Shown: positions 52,489 through 62,031, counted from the stretch's first letter. The stretch: DNA of 64,000 nt from Natrinema gelatinilyticum (GCF_024266705.1 NZ_CP100756.1:1736001-1800000); one strand, 5' to 3'. Notes: a model not told the origin generated them from the sequence alone. Made by a program: numbers and translations.

Positions 52489-52577
52489 CGTCGTCGGACG
52501 CACGGTCGCCGTCGGATACGTCTGACGCTCGACTGACTGACCTTTTTCTGGAGTAACGTGGTAGCCGGTAACGAGCC

Positions 52578-52949
52578 ATGTCCGCCGAGCAACAAGGTCC
52601 TGACTTCGACCCCCCCGCTGACGAACGGATTCGAACCAGTCATCCGGATCCGACGACCGACTCGCGATCACACGACGCCAGTCCGATGCACTGGTCTGCC
52701 GATGACTCGAATCCCTCCGAACCGCCGCTTTCGTCCCAGATCGAACGCACGCAACTCCGAGTTCGCATCGCCGTACTCGAGCACGCTCTCCGGAAGAGCG
52801 AAAACCGTCGGCAGGCCGTCATCGATCAATACGAACGCCTCCTGGCGGACCGCGACGATGCGGACGAACGGCAGTCGCTCTCCGAGCCACCGACGCCCCG
52901 CTCGCGCTCTTTCCTGACACGGCTCATCGATCGGATCCGCTCTCTCTGA
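52578..52949 (+). CDS. Hypothetical protein with coiled coil (123 aa)
   Basis: 123 residues. Residues about 1-55 are disordered and rich in Asp, Pro and Ser. About 57-95 form a helix likely to be coiled coil (IERTQLRVRIAVLEHALRKS, then NRRQAVIDQYERLLADR). The C-terminus is basic (RSRSFLTRLIDRIRSL), possibly amphipathic. No family recognised. It precedes the TFB gene on the same strand by 92 bp. Confidence 0.6.
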   Translation: MSAEQQGPDFDPPADERIRTSHPDPTTDSRSHDASPMHWSADDSNPSEPPLSSQIERTQLRVRIAVLEHALRKSENRRQAVIDQYERLLADRDDADERQSLSEPPTPRSRSFLTRLIDRIRSL

Positions 52950-53041
52950 CCCGGCTGGCGTTCGCTCTCGAGTTCTTTCACATTTTCCAACACTTTAAAT
53001 ACCAGGACGAGGCAACCGATCATAAGGAGAAACAATAACTA

Positions 53042-53941
53042 ATGGCAGAGACCGATTCGTCTGCGGTTTGCCCCGAATGCGATGGCAGATTACGGAGAAG
53101 GGGAACTGAAATCATCTGTGAGGAATGCGGACTCGTCGTCACCGAAGATGCGATCGACCGCGGACCCGAGTGGCGATCGTTCGACGACGATGAAACCGAC
53201 CGACGTCGGACTGGGGCACCGCTGACCCGCTCGAGACACGACCGAGGGCTGTCGACGGAGATTGGATTCGGTTCCGGCTCCAGGTCGGGATATAGTTCTC
53301 GAGTTACCGGTCGAAAGCGACGTCAGATCGCCCGACTGCGCCGAGAACATACCCGCGCTCGGATCGCGTCCAAAGCCGATCGGAATCAAGTCTACGGATT
53401 CACGGAAATCAGGCGCGTAACTGCCTTGCTTTCCCTCCCCGACTCGACACGAGAGCAAGCCTGCGCTCTTTTCGAATCTGCTCAGACGGAAGGACTCTTT
53501 CACGGCCGTTCGCTCGAGGGCTTCGCTGCCGCCGCCGTCTACGCGACCTGCCGAACGCGCTCGATCCCCCGTACGACCGACGAAATTGCGGCCGTCTCAC
53601 GCGCCGACCACGACGAACTCACCGTCGCGTACAACGCACTGAACCGAGAACTCGGCCTCCCGACGGGACCGATCGACCCCGCGCAGTACCTCCCGCGGTA
53701 TGCCTCGAAACTCGACCTCGGGCCGCCGGTTGAACGCCGCGTACGCGAATATATCGACGCGCTGCTCGAGGCGGGGAAGATCGGCGGCCGTAATCCGAGT
53801 GGCGTTGCCGCAGCCTGCCTCTACAAAGCCGCCGGTGAATATGACGACTGGCCGTCGGTAACTCAGGCAGCGGCGGCCGACATCGCCGACGTTGCAGCAG
53901 TGACGATCCGATCCACAGTCACCGAAATCGACGCTCTCTGA
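53042..53941 (+). CDS. tfb: Transcription initiation factor IIB (TFB paralogue)
   Basis: 299 residues. The zinc ribbon CPECDGRLRRRGTEIICEEC is near the N-terminus. The B-finger/linker region (GPEWRSFDDDETDRRRTGAP) is followed by two cyclin-like repeats (about 115-200 and 205-295). It recruits RNA polymerase to TBP-bound TATA/BRE. Haloarchaea have many TFBs; this one has a divergent linker (DRGLSTEIGFGSGSRSGYSS). The transcript start follows a TATA-like CTTTAAATACC (52993-53003). Convergent with mcm, stop codons 3 bp apart. Confidence 0.93.
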   Translation: MAETDSSAVCPECDGRLRRRGTEIICEECGLVVTEDAIDRGPEWRSFDDDETDRRRTGAPLTRSRHDRGLSTEIGFGSGSRSGYSSRVTGRKRRQIARLRREHTRARIASKADRNQVYGFTEIRRVTALLSLPDSTREQACALFESAQTEGLFHGRSLEGFAAAAVYATCRTRSIPRTTDEIAAVSRADHDELTVAYNALNRELGLPTGPIDPAQYLPRYASKLDLGPPVERRVREYIDALLEAGKIGGRNPSGVAAACLYKAAGEYDDWPSVTQAAAADIADVAAVTIRSTVTEIDAL

Positions 53942-53944
53942 GCG

Positions 53945-56900
53945 CTATGTCGTCCGAAGCGTGTCCGTACTTGGCTCGTAAACCTCGCCTTTTTGTTTGA
54001 GCTTGTCTATCTCGTGTTCGGCCTTAGAGTGGTCCATGCCGACTTCCTCCGCCCGCTCCAGGACGATGTCGACCGGCGCCCCATCGTCGTACTCCTCCTC
54101 GATATCCCCGATGAGCTGCTTTAAATTCTTGATCCGGTCGCGCTGGGACTTCGAAGTCCCGGCCTCGACGATGTCCGCGTCGAACTCGCCGGTCTCGGGG
54201 TCGACCCCGACGTCCTGGAGACACGAGCGAACGATTTCGATGACCCGCTCGGCGTCCGACTGCTCGACCGTATCCGACAGCCGGACGCGCGCGCTCGCCT
54301 CCGACAGGCGAACCAAGGCCTCGAGTTTTCGCGCCGTGACCGGTACCGCCGCATCGTCGTCGGTCCCCTTCGAGCGCAAATCGACGTAGAAATCGCGTAT
54401 CGCCTCGCGGGCCTCCTCGGTCATTCGCGGGTGGCAATTCTGCTTGGAAAAGGCGATGTACTTGCGGAGGAGTTCGGCGTCGATCTCCGGGTCCACTTTC
54501 GCCGTCATCTCGTCGATCTCGTCGGTGCTCACCTCGAGCGAGGCCAGCTGCTCGCGCTGGGTCGTCAACTCGCCAGCGTAGTTCGTCGTGATGATGTGTT
54601 CGGCGAGGTTGCGATCTTTCTCCTCGTCCGGCGTGTCCGTGACGGTGAAGATCAGATCGAACCGCGAAATCAGCGCCGGCTCGAGGTCGATCTGCTCGCT
54701 AATGGGCTCGTACTGATCGAAGCGGCCGTACTTGGGGTTGGCCGCGCCCAGCAGCGAACACCGGGACTTGAGCGTAGCATTGATGCCGGCTTTGGAGACC
54801 GAGATCTTCTGTTGCTCTAAGGCCTCGTGCATGGCGCTCCTGTCTTCGGAGTTGTGGACAACCATACCGTTCGCGATAAAGTTGTGTGTGCCTTCGACGG
54901 TGAGGTCGTACACTCGCCTCTGAGTTCGCCGTTCGATCTCCTCGAGAAGTTCCGATACCCCCTGTCGTTTCTCCTCACATAACTCTTCGCAGGCGGATCG
55001 GACGGTCTCGAAGTTGTCGATGTCAACGGTTCCCGAGAACCACCGTGAGACAGTCGATCCAGCGACATCCATCTCCGCAGCAACTTGCTGGAACGAAATA
55101 CCATGTGTCTCGAGGCAGTCGCGAAGTTCGTCCCACGTTTCGGCGGATTCGTCCGTCCCGAGCAGGGAACGCGCTTGCTCTCGGATCGAATCGATGGTCG
55201 ATGACCCGATCTCGTCGGCGAGCCGCTGCTCGAGAATTTCCACTCTGGCATCGGAGTGTTCTCGAGCTTCCACGGAGTTCACGGCAGTCACGCGACGCCA
55301 CTTCGTATCGCTCTCGATCAGCGTTCGAAGTGTATTGAGATTGACCGATGCGGGCGTTGCAAGTAGATCACGCAGCCGGTTTCGAACCCGCTTTCGAAGG
55401 ACAGTATCGCTTCCCCACTGAGCGGATAACTGTTGCTGGGAGAGCGACATTTCTGTGGCCAGTTCCCGTTGTGAAACGTGATATCGCTCTCTGAGTTCCG
55501 CGAGCCGGTCCCAAGACGTCTCAGAAATGAGTTCCTTACGATGGTCTTTGGCCGCCGCTTTTCGGTTCTCAAACGTCTCGAGTATCGCCTTAGAGAGTCG
55601 AATCGATGCGTTCGCGTCTCCATTTTCGAAGTTATAATAGGTTGCATCGCTCTCGAGACCGCACTCGGATTGATGTAATCGAAGTGCACCTCTTGCCTGT
55701 TCGAATAACTCACCACACTCTGGCAATACGTCCAGGACCGTTCGGGTGCCATTCGTTCGCTCGCAGGCCCGTTCCAGAGCACGGTGTTTTCGGTCGAGGG
55801 TAAATCCGATGTGCCGCTCGAACGTTTCGAGTGATTGATTAGACGTGATCGCGAGCACGAATAAATCACGCTTGCCGTCTCGGTTTCGCGTCTGAATCTG
55901 GCTCGAAATACCGAATTCGAGTAGAAGCATTTTCGTCCCGAGGAGCAGCTCGTAGCTGGAGGCGTAGATCTTGACGGCCCGTTCATCGACTGTTGCCTCC
56001 GAATCTGCCAGGGCGCGAACGAACGCGGCTTTCGTCTTCCGGGATGCGCCAGACACCGTCTCGGGGAGTAGTTTCCCGTCATAGGTCTCGAGGTTCGCAC
56101 CTAAATCGAGAAGCTCGTCCACGTATTTCTTTCCGTGGACGCGGAGCGTTTCGACACCGTCATCGCGCTTCTCACTCGGATGACGGACTGCTCGCGTGCC
56201 GAACGCCTCCATACATGCTTCCTCGAAGTTGCTCAGTAGTTCTTCCTCTTTGGTAGTAAAGCGGAACCCGTAGCTTCCGTCGTCCTGATTATAGTAGATG
56301 TTCCCATCACCAGCGATATACCCCAAAATCGAACCATGTGGAGCGCTTAACTGTGTAGGTTCGAAGTCAGTAGCCGATGGTGGCAAGACGCTGGTTCCCC
56401 CATCCGTTGCTTCCGTTGGAACCGTTCGGGGTACGTAGATCCAGTCCCTCACATCGAGCTGTTGTGCCTGCCGTTCTTCTCGTACACCATCTTCGAGAAC
56501 GAAGAACGGATGGTCTGCCGTAGTCGTTAGCCGTTCTCCGCTTTCCAATTCGATTTCGTGGAGTTCATCCGGCGCATCGTACTCGTGGATCGCAAGAACG
56601 TCGCGTTTGACTATGTTCCCGTCTCCGGACATAGTCCAGACATCCGCGTTTACGTTTCGGATTGTCCGTCCGTTTTCTAGGCTTTCGATCGAACCGTCGG
56701 CTATCGCCTCGTGTGCAAGTTCACGAATCGGTTTGATTCCGTTTCCTGTATGAACGAGTGTGTCACCCGTGACGCACCGCATTTTATCGAGTTCGTCGAC
56801 TGCCGCGATCCCTTGGTCGGCGAGGACGAGCGCACCGGCCTCGAGGCTCCACTGCTGGCCGTCGCCGAAGTCGTCGCGGACCGCAGCGGCAGTAAGTCCG

Positions 56901-58519
56901 GCCGAGGACGAGCCTTTCCCGGAGGTGTAGACGGAGCGGGGCGCGATGTTCTCGATGTAGCCGAGCATCTGGGAGTTATGTGAGATGACTCCGTTCGAGA
57001 TGTAGTTGTGAGTCCCTTCGACCTCGAGGTCGTATACCCAATCATAGTCCGGCTCGAGCCATTCAGTCGAAGTGATTCGAGCGGTTTCGATATTCTGGAA
57101 TTCGACCGTCGTCCCCCCATCCGTAACTGCGGGTTCCGCCCCGACAGTCGGCTCTCTAATCGGCTCTGATCCGCCGGCAGTCTCTGCTACGAGGTCTCCG
57201 ACCGAGAGTTCCTCGGCACGAACCGGCTGGTACCGATCGAGAACGGGAACGAACAGCGGATGCGACGGCGTCACCTCGAGCTCCCGTCCACTCGAGGTTT
57301 TGATTCTGTACATTTCATCGGGTGCTTCCCGTTTCCAGACTTTCGTCGCACGCTGCGGTGCTATCGATCCGTCTGTCTGTAAGGAGGGAACGTTGAGATC
57401 AATCTCATCGTACCAGCCGTCGTCGATTGGTTTCGGATCCGTGAGATTTGACTCGACGAGTTCACGAATCTGGACGTCTCGTCCGTCTGCGAGTGTAACC
57501 TTCGTATCCCCACGGACACACTTCCCTGTCCCAGGATCACCGATCAGCAACATGTGCAGGTCCCCGCGGATCCTCGAGCCGTCGGGCAACTGCTTCGTAA
57601 CGCCCGAGAACAGTTGCAGGATCATCGCGAGTTTCTCCTGGTCGTAGCCGTAGATGGAGGGCGCGATGGAGGCGATCATGTGCTCGTAGACGTCGTCCTG
57701 GTTCGAAATCTCGTAGATCGCTTTCTTGTCCTCCTCGGTGATGTCCATGTCCTCGAACTGCTCCTCGTCGACGTCGACGGACATTCCCTCCATGTAGAAG
57801 TCGAAGACGGGCGATTTCTCTTGCTGGTCGCCCTGTTGCTCGAGGCGGAGGACGCCGGTCGCGGAGACGTGGTCGCCGGGGGTCACCTCGCCGGTGATGT
57901 CGTCTTCGACGTGAACGTCGAGCGACTGCGGGGTTTCCCCGCCGCGGAGTCCTTCGGGGCTCTCCTGAATGCGGAGCTTCTGTGAGTCGACGAACTCCGA
58001 CTGATCGAAATTGACGCGGAAGGGACCCTGTCGTTCACAGCCCTGGCATTCGTGGGGTTCCTGGAAGTCGCCGCTGGACTGGGGAACGCGGGTGAGGGTG
58101 CCACAGAGCTGGCACTCGAAGGCGGCTTCCTCGATTTTGGGGCGGACGTCCGTGGCCTTCCGGACGATTCCGTGAACCTGAACGAGGGAGTTCATGTCTC
58201 GGGCGCGGATCTCCCTGATTTCGGGTGACTCCGTCTCCGGAAGGTTTCGGATCCGGACGTGGGCCTGCCCGAGACTCACGTCGATCGGCAGGTCGTACAA
58301 CCGGAGCGACTCTTCGGCGTAGCGCTGTAGCTGTTCCGGCTGTGCGATGAAGTCGTCCGCGAGGTCGGGATCGAACCGGTAGAGGTCCTGCCAGTCGACG
58401 TGCAACGAGCGCTGCTCGTTGGGGTATCGCTGCGCAAGCTGTTTGATCTCGTTATCGTAGTAGTTGCGGAAGAACTGCTCGAAGGAGTCGACGAGTTCTG
58501 AATTTCCCGCTTGCGCCAT
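53945..58519 (-). CDS. mcm: MCM replicative helicase precursor with two inteins
   Basis: 1524 codons; removal of two inteins leaves a 700-residue MCM, the normal haloarchaeal size. The N-terminal domain has zinc cysteines in CQLCG and CQGCE (residues 136-161). Walker A is LIGDPGTGK at 325-333, split from its Ser by intein 1. Walker B is AVDELDKM at 573-580, followed by intein 2 after Arg581. The arginine finger SRFDLIF and the C-terminal winged helix (ending EPSTDTLRTT) are in the last extein. The hexamer unwinds DNA at replication forks. Function requires splicing of both inteins, because each interrupts the ATPase site. The start is MAQAGNSELVDSFEQF, typical of the family. Confidence 0.95.
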   Translation of the reverse strand: MAQAGNSELVDSFEQFFRNYYDNEIKQLAQRYPNEQRSLHVDWQDLYRFDPDLADDFIAQPEQLQRYAEESLRLYDLPIDVSLGQAHVRIRNLPETESPEIREIRARDMNSLVQVHGIVRKATDVRPKIEEAAFECQLCGTLTRVPQSSGDFQEPHECQGCERQGPFRVNFDQSEFVDSQKLRIQESPEGLRGGETPQSLDVHVEDDITGEVTPGDHVSATGVLRLEQQGDQQEKSPVFDFYMEGMSVDVDEEQFEDMDITEEDKKAIYEISNQDDVYEHMIASIAPSIYGYDQEKLAMILQLFSGVTKQLPDGSRIRGDLHMLLIGDPGTGKCVRGDTKVTLADGRDVQIRELVESNLTDPKPIDDGWYDEIDLNVPSLQTDGSIAPQRATKVWKREAPDEMYRIKTSSGRELEVTPSHPLFVPVLDRYQPVRAEELSVGDLVAETAGGSEPIREPTVGAEPAVTDGGTTVEFQNIETARITSTEWLEPDYDWVYDLEVEGTHNYISNGVISHNSQMLGYIENIAPRSVYTSGKGSSSAGLTAAAVRDDFGDGQQWSLEAGALVLADQGIAAVDELDKMRCVTGDTLVHTGNGIKPIRELAHEAIADGSIESLENGRTIRNVNADVWTMSGDGNIVKRDVLAIHEYDAPDELHEIELESGERLTTTADHPFFVLEDGVREERQAQQLDVRDWIYVPRTVPTEATDGGTSVLPPSATDFEPTQLSAPHGSILGYIAGDGNIYYNQDDGSYGFRFTTKEEELLSNFEEACMEAFGTRAVRHPSEKRDDGVETLRVHGKKYVDELLDLGANLETYDGKLLPETVSGASRKTKAAFVRALADSEATVDERAVKIYASSYELLLGTKMLLLEFGISSQIQTRNRDGKRDLFVLAITSNQSLETFERHIGFTLDRKHRALERACERTNGTRTVLDVLPECGELFEQARGALRLHQSECGLESDATYYNFENGDANASIRLSKAILETFENRKAAAKDHRKELISETSWDRLAELRERYHVSQRELATEMSLSQQQLSAQWGSDTVLRKRVRNRLRDLLATPASVNLNTLRTLIESDTKWRRVTAVNSVEAREHSDARVEILEQRLADEIGSSTIDSIREQARSLLGTDESAETWDELRDCLETHGISFQQVAAEMDVAGSTVSRWFSGTVDIDNFETVRSACEELCEEKRQGVSELLEEIERRTQRRVYDLTVEGTHNFIANGMVVHNSEDRSAMHEALEQQKISVSKAGINATLKSRCSLLGAANPKYGRFDQYEPISEQIDLEPALISRFDLIFTVTDTPDEEKDRNLAEHIITTNYAGELTTQREQLASLEVSTDEIDEMTAKVDPEIDAELLRKYIAFSKQNCHPRMTEEAREAIRDFYVDLRSKGTDDDAAVPVTARKLEALVRLSEASARVRLSDTVEQSDAERVIEIVRSCLQDVGVDPETGEFDADIVEAGTSKSQRDRIKNLKQLIGDIEEEYDDGAPVDIVLERAEEVGMDHSKAEHEIDKLKQKGEVYEPSTDTLRTT
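54851..56776 (-). other. MCM intein 2 (642 aa) with LAGLIDADG endonuclease and two HTH motifs
   Basis: Precursor residues 582-1223. The first residue is Cys (CVTGDTLVHTG), block B is TTTADHPFFV, and it ends NGMVVHN followed by Ser in the extein. LAGLIDADG-type motifs are LGYIAGDGN (732-740) and AFVRALADSEATV (832-844), so a homing endonuclease may be active. Between the endonuclease and the C-terminal splicing block lie two Cro/CI-like HTH segments, RYHVSQRELATEMSLSQQQL (about 1012-1031) and ISFQQVAAEMDVAGSTVSRW (1141-1160). Such extra DNA-binding modules are uncommon. Inserted directly after Walker B. Confidence 0.85.
56975..57520 (-). other. MCM intein 1 (182 aa mini-intein)
   Basis: Precursor residues 334-515. 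It begins CVRGDTKVTLADGRDVQIRE, has block B EVTPSHPLFV and ends DLEVEGTHNYISNGVISHN with Ser following. No endonuclease motif; the middle is a short linker (ETAGGSEPIREPTVGAEPA). It separates GDPGTGK from the Ser/Gln of Walker A, a known MCM intein site. Confidence 0.9.
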
Positions 58520-59738
58520 TGCACCGTTCTAAGGCCGGCATCCGGTATAAATGGTCGTATACCGCAGTGAAACTGATTAGCGGCGGTCGCTCTCGCTCGG
58601 GACCGTCGCTCGCCTGGATATCGGCCGACGTCCGTCGTCCGTACACTTCGTGATAACCGAACCGCTCGAGTACCGGTGTGACGGGGCGACAAATCTCTAC
58701 GCCGTGTGCTGTATTCCTGTCGGCACGCGGCCGTGCCAGGTGTATACTTACTCTACGGTGATGATGTAATTACGGCCAATTTGTGTTGGGACGGAACGCT
58801 GGCGATCGGAGACCGTCCGAACGTGATCCCCGGCTCCCACCTCGACGGGGCAGAGTTCGTCCGCGGCGATGCCAAGTATGGCGACCGAAACGATTCTTCG
58901 ACAGCGAGGTCTCCATCGTGAATCTCTTCGGTGGGTAATTGTACGACGTACCTGTCCGTCGCTGGATTTCGAGGAACAGGCGTCCGGGAGGGGTGACGAC
59001 GAACTCTCGACGGTCGTGCCGGGTGAGACGATCGGCGATCACGGCGACCTCGTAGACGACGCGCTCAAGTCGACCGACTGCCGAGAGTGGCGTGGGCGAC
59101 GAGCAGCAACCGGCAGCGACTGACGGACGACAACGACGTGTCTCCCCCGGACGTATCCAGAGCATCGGGACGGCCACGGCGTCCGAGAGACGTGCGAACA
59201 TAGGCACGGCATCGTTCGGAACACCAGCGCCTCCCAGCTCCTGTCGATCCAGGCGGCGAACTACGACCCGCTCGAGGCGGACGAACCGGGACGAACGCTC
59301 GTCAAGGCGGACAAACTCGAAGAAACTCGCGCAATCATGTCGATAGGAGGGACCGAGACGACGAGTGCTCGAAGCGATCGATATGCCGACCGCGACTTCG
59401 AAGCACGTAACCGGAGATGAGCAGTAAGGGCGGCTAGCTCCGAACTGGAGGCGGTCCAGCAACGGAATGCGACCATCGAGGACCGGACTCCAGTGATCGT
59501 TATTTTCGGCGCCGCTCGAGTGAGTTACCACTGCGTCGGTGGCCCGGAAGTAGTGATCACCGCGGACCGAGCATGCAAAAATACCAATCGATACTATCCT
59601 CTGCGTCTGTGTTTCTCTCGCACCTTAATCTCATATTTCCCTTGATATCAGGGTATCTCATGAAAACTGTTCATACCTGGTCGTCTGACGCACGTCATTA
59701 GAGGAACGTCTGGTTTTATATGTTAGCTCCTGGCAACA
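58520..59738. other. 1.2-kb stretch without supported gene
   Basis: Several overlapping frames occur on both strands but none shows a family motif or consistent codon pattern. Plus-strand pieces such as TVVPGETIGDHGDLVDDALK (about 59011-59070) and LLSIQAANYDPLEADEPGRT look coding-like but lie in different frames, so this may be decayed genes. GGTTTTATATG near 59711-59721 is the TATA box of the HalOD1 gene. Confidence 0.45.
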
Positions 59739-60011
59739 GTGATTGTGCGAACCACCCAATCACTCAGTCTGAAGGTTGTAGAGAAAATCGCCAAACAGGA
59801 AGGCGTTCAGCCGGAAGAACTTCGTCCACCAATTCACTACGTTATTGACACGGACGCACTCGACTCACTCTATCAGTCGGGTGACGCTGAGAGGACTCCG
59901 TCCCAAGTCGAGTTCGAGTACAACGGCTACACGGTAACCGTCGATCGGACAGGCGAGGTGGCTGTCACCAAACGCGCCGCGGCCGTGGAACCTGACAAGA
60001 CCGCAGCGTGA
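59739..60011 (+). CDS. HalOD1 output-domain protein
   Basis: 90 residues from GTG 59739 (VIVRTTQSLSLKVVEKIAKQ). EGVQPEELRPPIHYVIDTDA, LDSLYQSG and EFEYNGYTVTVDRTGEV match the stand-alone halobacterial output domain 1. Often found at the end of signal-transduction proteins or alone, function unknown. The start sits about 25 nt after TTTTATATG, so the mRNA is probably leaderless. It could be part of a signalling set with the histidine kinase at 62304, but an IS630 lies between. Confidence 0.85.
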   Translation: MIVRTTQSLSLKVVEKIAKQEGVQPEELRPPIHYVIDTDALDSLYQSGDAERTPSQVEFEYNGYTVTVDRTGEVAVTKRAAAVEPDKTAA

Positions 60012-60039
60012 TCCACTCTGCGTACCAGGATCTGATTTT

Positions 60040-60112
60040 AGCTGAAAGAGAGGGTGCTAAGCCCCCGTCCTCGAGGAGCGACCGACGGGAGCGAGGAGGG
60101 CGGGGTAGTTCA
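60040..60112 (+). mobile_element. IS200/IS605-type right-end remnant
   Basis: The sequence GAGAGGGTGCTAAGCCCCCG, then TCCTCGAGGAGCGACCGACG and GGGCGGGGTAGTTCAC, folds as a GC-rich hairpin (CCCCCGTCCTC with GAGGGCGGGG) and ends TAGTTCAC, as in the remnant ending at 5294. This is the region that gives the guide-RNA scaffold in IS605 elements. No tnpB precedes it. Confidence 0.4.
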
Positions 60113-60347
60113 CTTTCTTCCGACGTGGTGTCAACGACTGTCTCAGTGCCGACTTCGACCGGCACTGCTCACGTCGTGAGTATTAGCGATCACCCGACGC
60201 TGCTCGAGCCCGCGGACTCCCGTCAGATCGACGGCTGCTCCACTCGTCCGACGGACGAATGACTGCGGGTGTGCCTGCGGACGCCAGATCGTGTTGTTCA
60301 GAAAAATATAAATGACCGATTATACTCTCCTAAATTAGAGGCACAGG

Positions 60348-60611
60348 ATGGCCGATACGAACGAAGTCGGCCGGGTGGTGGAGCACCCGACCTGCGTCCT
60401 CTGCCCAATAGAGGACGATGCATACTCACACACCACCTACGAAAGAATTCCGGAAGCACAGACCAATAAACCGTCTCGAGAGCGCCTGCTACGTAGTTTT
60501 GTCGAACTACTCGAGTCCGATGGAACGCTGTCTCTCGAGATACCCGACTCACTGACGGACGAAAAGATCCGTACTCCCTGCGACGGACACGAGGCGGGTG
60601 GTCGCACATGA
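60348..60611 (+). CDS. Hypothetical protein (87 aa)
   Basis: From ATG 60348 (MADTNEVGRVVEHPTCVLCP) an 87-residue acidic protein with CVLC near residue 16, which with a Cys near the C-terminus (TPCDGHEAGG) and His could bind zinc. The middle is helical (SRERLLRSFVELLESDGTLS). No family recognised. A TATA-like AAAAATATAAATG near 60301-60313 is about 35-45 nt upstream. Overlaps the next ORF by ATGA. Confidence 0.5.
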   Translation: MADTNEVGRVVEHPTCVLCPIEDDAYSHTTYERIPEAQTNKPSRERLLRSFVELLESDGTLSLEIPDSLTDEKIRTPCDGHEAGGRT

Positions 60612-60793
60612 CCGACGGCCACCAGTTTACGCGCATTCGTCTCGAGGAGGTCTTAGGCGAGGTCAAGACACTCGATAAAGAGCTTCCCGAGCCGATCTCG
60701 ATGCAGCCGTCGATCGAAAATATCGAGACCACGATCGAACTGTTCGAACGGGTCGATTCACCCAGCGCCTCCGTAACGGAGCCGACTCGCTGA
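60608..60793 (+). CDS. Hypothetical protein (61 aa), coupled to the previous gene
   Basis: The ATG overlaps the preceding stop (ATGA). 61 residues starting MTDGHQFTRIRLEEVLGEVK, mainly acidic helix (KTLDKELPEPISMQPSIENI). No motif. Being coupled and of normal codon use supports it as a gene. It could be a partner of the upstream product. Confidence 0.45.
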   Translation: MTDGHQFTRIRLEEVLGEVKTLDKELPEPISMQPSIENIETTIELFERVDSPSASVTEPTR

Positions 60794-60954
60794 CGAACTC
60801 GATCACACCCGCAGCGACGGCCTCGGCGACCCGATGGCATCGGAGGCACCACGCCCGGATTCGAATACTCAGACACACGACCACCAAAATCGTGCTTTTC
60901 GCTCACTGAGCGGCCCACTTCGGCCTCACATGAACGGACCGTGTCGGTCAGTGA

Positions 60955-62031
60955 TATAGGGATCAGCACTCTGGTTCATATCTTCACGGTGCGTAGAGAC
61001 GGGTATGACCGGATGGGGAAAGAAGCTGGCTGATGTCGATGAGGAGCAGTTGCGCCAGCAACTGCGCACGGAAACTGATCCAAAGGCAGTCAAACGTCTG
61101 ACCGTTGCACTGCTCTACGCCGATGGCTCTTCTCCATACGAGATCGAACGTCTCCTTGGGATCCCCGCACAGACCGTTTACGACTGGATCGACACTGTCG
61201 CCGAGCGCGAGGGCGTCGCGCTCGGCGACCTCCCTCGTGGCGGGAGCCGTCCTCGCCTTACCGACGACCAGTGGGACGAACTGACGGCGACGCTTCAGGC
61301 GCCGCCGTCAGAAGCTGGCATCGACGCACCAGCCTGGAGACCATCCCTCGTCCGTGAATACATCGCCGAGAACTTCGGCGTTAAGTATTCTCTCGCGCAC
61401 ATGTACCGCCTGATGAAAAAGGCCGGGCTGTCGGTCCAGACAGCCCGGCCGATTCACTACCAGGCTGACCCAGAAGAACAGCGACGCTGGCGTGCGGAGT
61501 TCAAAAAAAGTGGCCGACGCTGAAGGCTGAAGGGTATCGAATCGTCGCCATCGACCAACACACGCAGAAAGTCGCAACCGAGCAAAAACCCGATTGGTTC
61601 CCGGTGAATTCGCGCCCGAGACTGCCGGTCTCGGGCGCTCGTGAGAAGGTGAACATGCTCGGAGCAGTCACCGACGACCGTGAGCGCTTTGTTGCTCTGA
61701 CGTCGAATCGGTTCAACGCTGAAATCGCAAAGCACTTTCTTCGGGCGATACAGCACGAGTTCGGCAAGAAGCTCGCCATTGTCTTGGACAATGCGAGCTA
61801 CTTCATCGCGAAGACGCTGAAGAAGCAGGCCGCCGCAGACGGCCTGCTTCTGGAATTCTTGCCGGCGCATTCGCCGGAAATGAACCCGCTCGAAAACTGT
61901 TGGCGACAGTTCCGTGAGGGCCGAGCCAACCACCTCTTTCGAACACTCGATGACGTCAACGAATATCTCTCAATGGCTCTGCCAGCACTCAACTCACCGC
62001 AAATCTATGAGTATCTCTGCTAATCACTATA
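60955..62031 (+). mobile_element. IS630-family insertion sequence with two-frame transposase
   Basis: Ends TATAGGGATCAGCA (60955-60968) and the complement of TATAGTGATTAGCA (62018-62031) are imperfect inverted repeats around a transposase encoded in two overlapping frames. IS630 elements target TA, consistent with TA at both ends. Confidence 0.7.
61005..62023 (+). CDS. IS630 transposase, two frames joined at an A7 run (possible -1 frameshift)
   Basis: ORF A (61005-61523) has MTGWGKKLADVDEEQLRQQL, HTH LLYADGSSPYEIERLLGIPA and the linker LSVQTARPIHYQADPEEQRR. At TTC AAA AAA AGT (A7, 61503-61509) a -1 slip gives KKKWPTLKAEGYRI. This continues to ORF B: IVAIDQHTQKVATEQKPDWF (first Asp), IVLDNASYF (second Asp) and PAHSPEMNPLENCWRQF (Glu), ending at 62023. 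All catalytic residues are present in the fusion. The slip could be programmed, as in other IS families, or the run has lost one A. Without it ORF A yields only a 172-residue DNA-binding protein. Confidence 0.8.

Noticed and set aside
58770..59531. 253-codon minus-strand ORF upstream of mcm
   Set aside because: Composition is Arg/Ser/Pro-rich with no motif, and its codon pattern looks like a shadow of GC-rich DNA.
60008..60262. 84-codon ORF after the HalOD1 gene
   Set aside because: It reads through an IS605 right-end hairpin and its sequence is that of the remnant, not a protein family.
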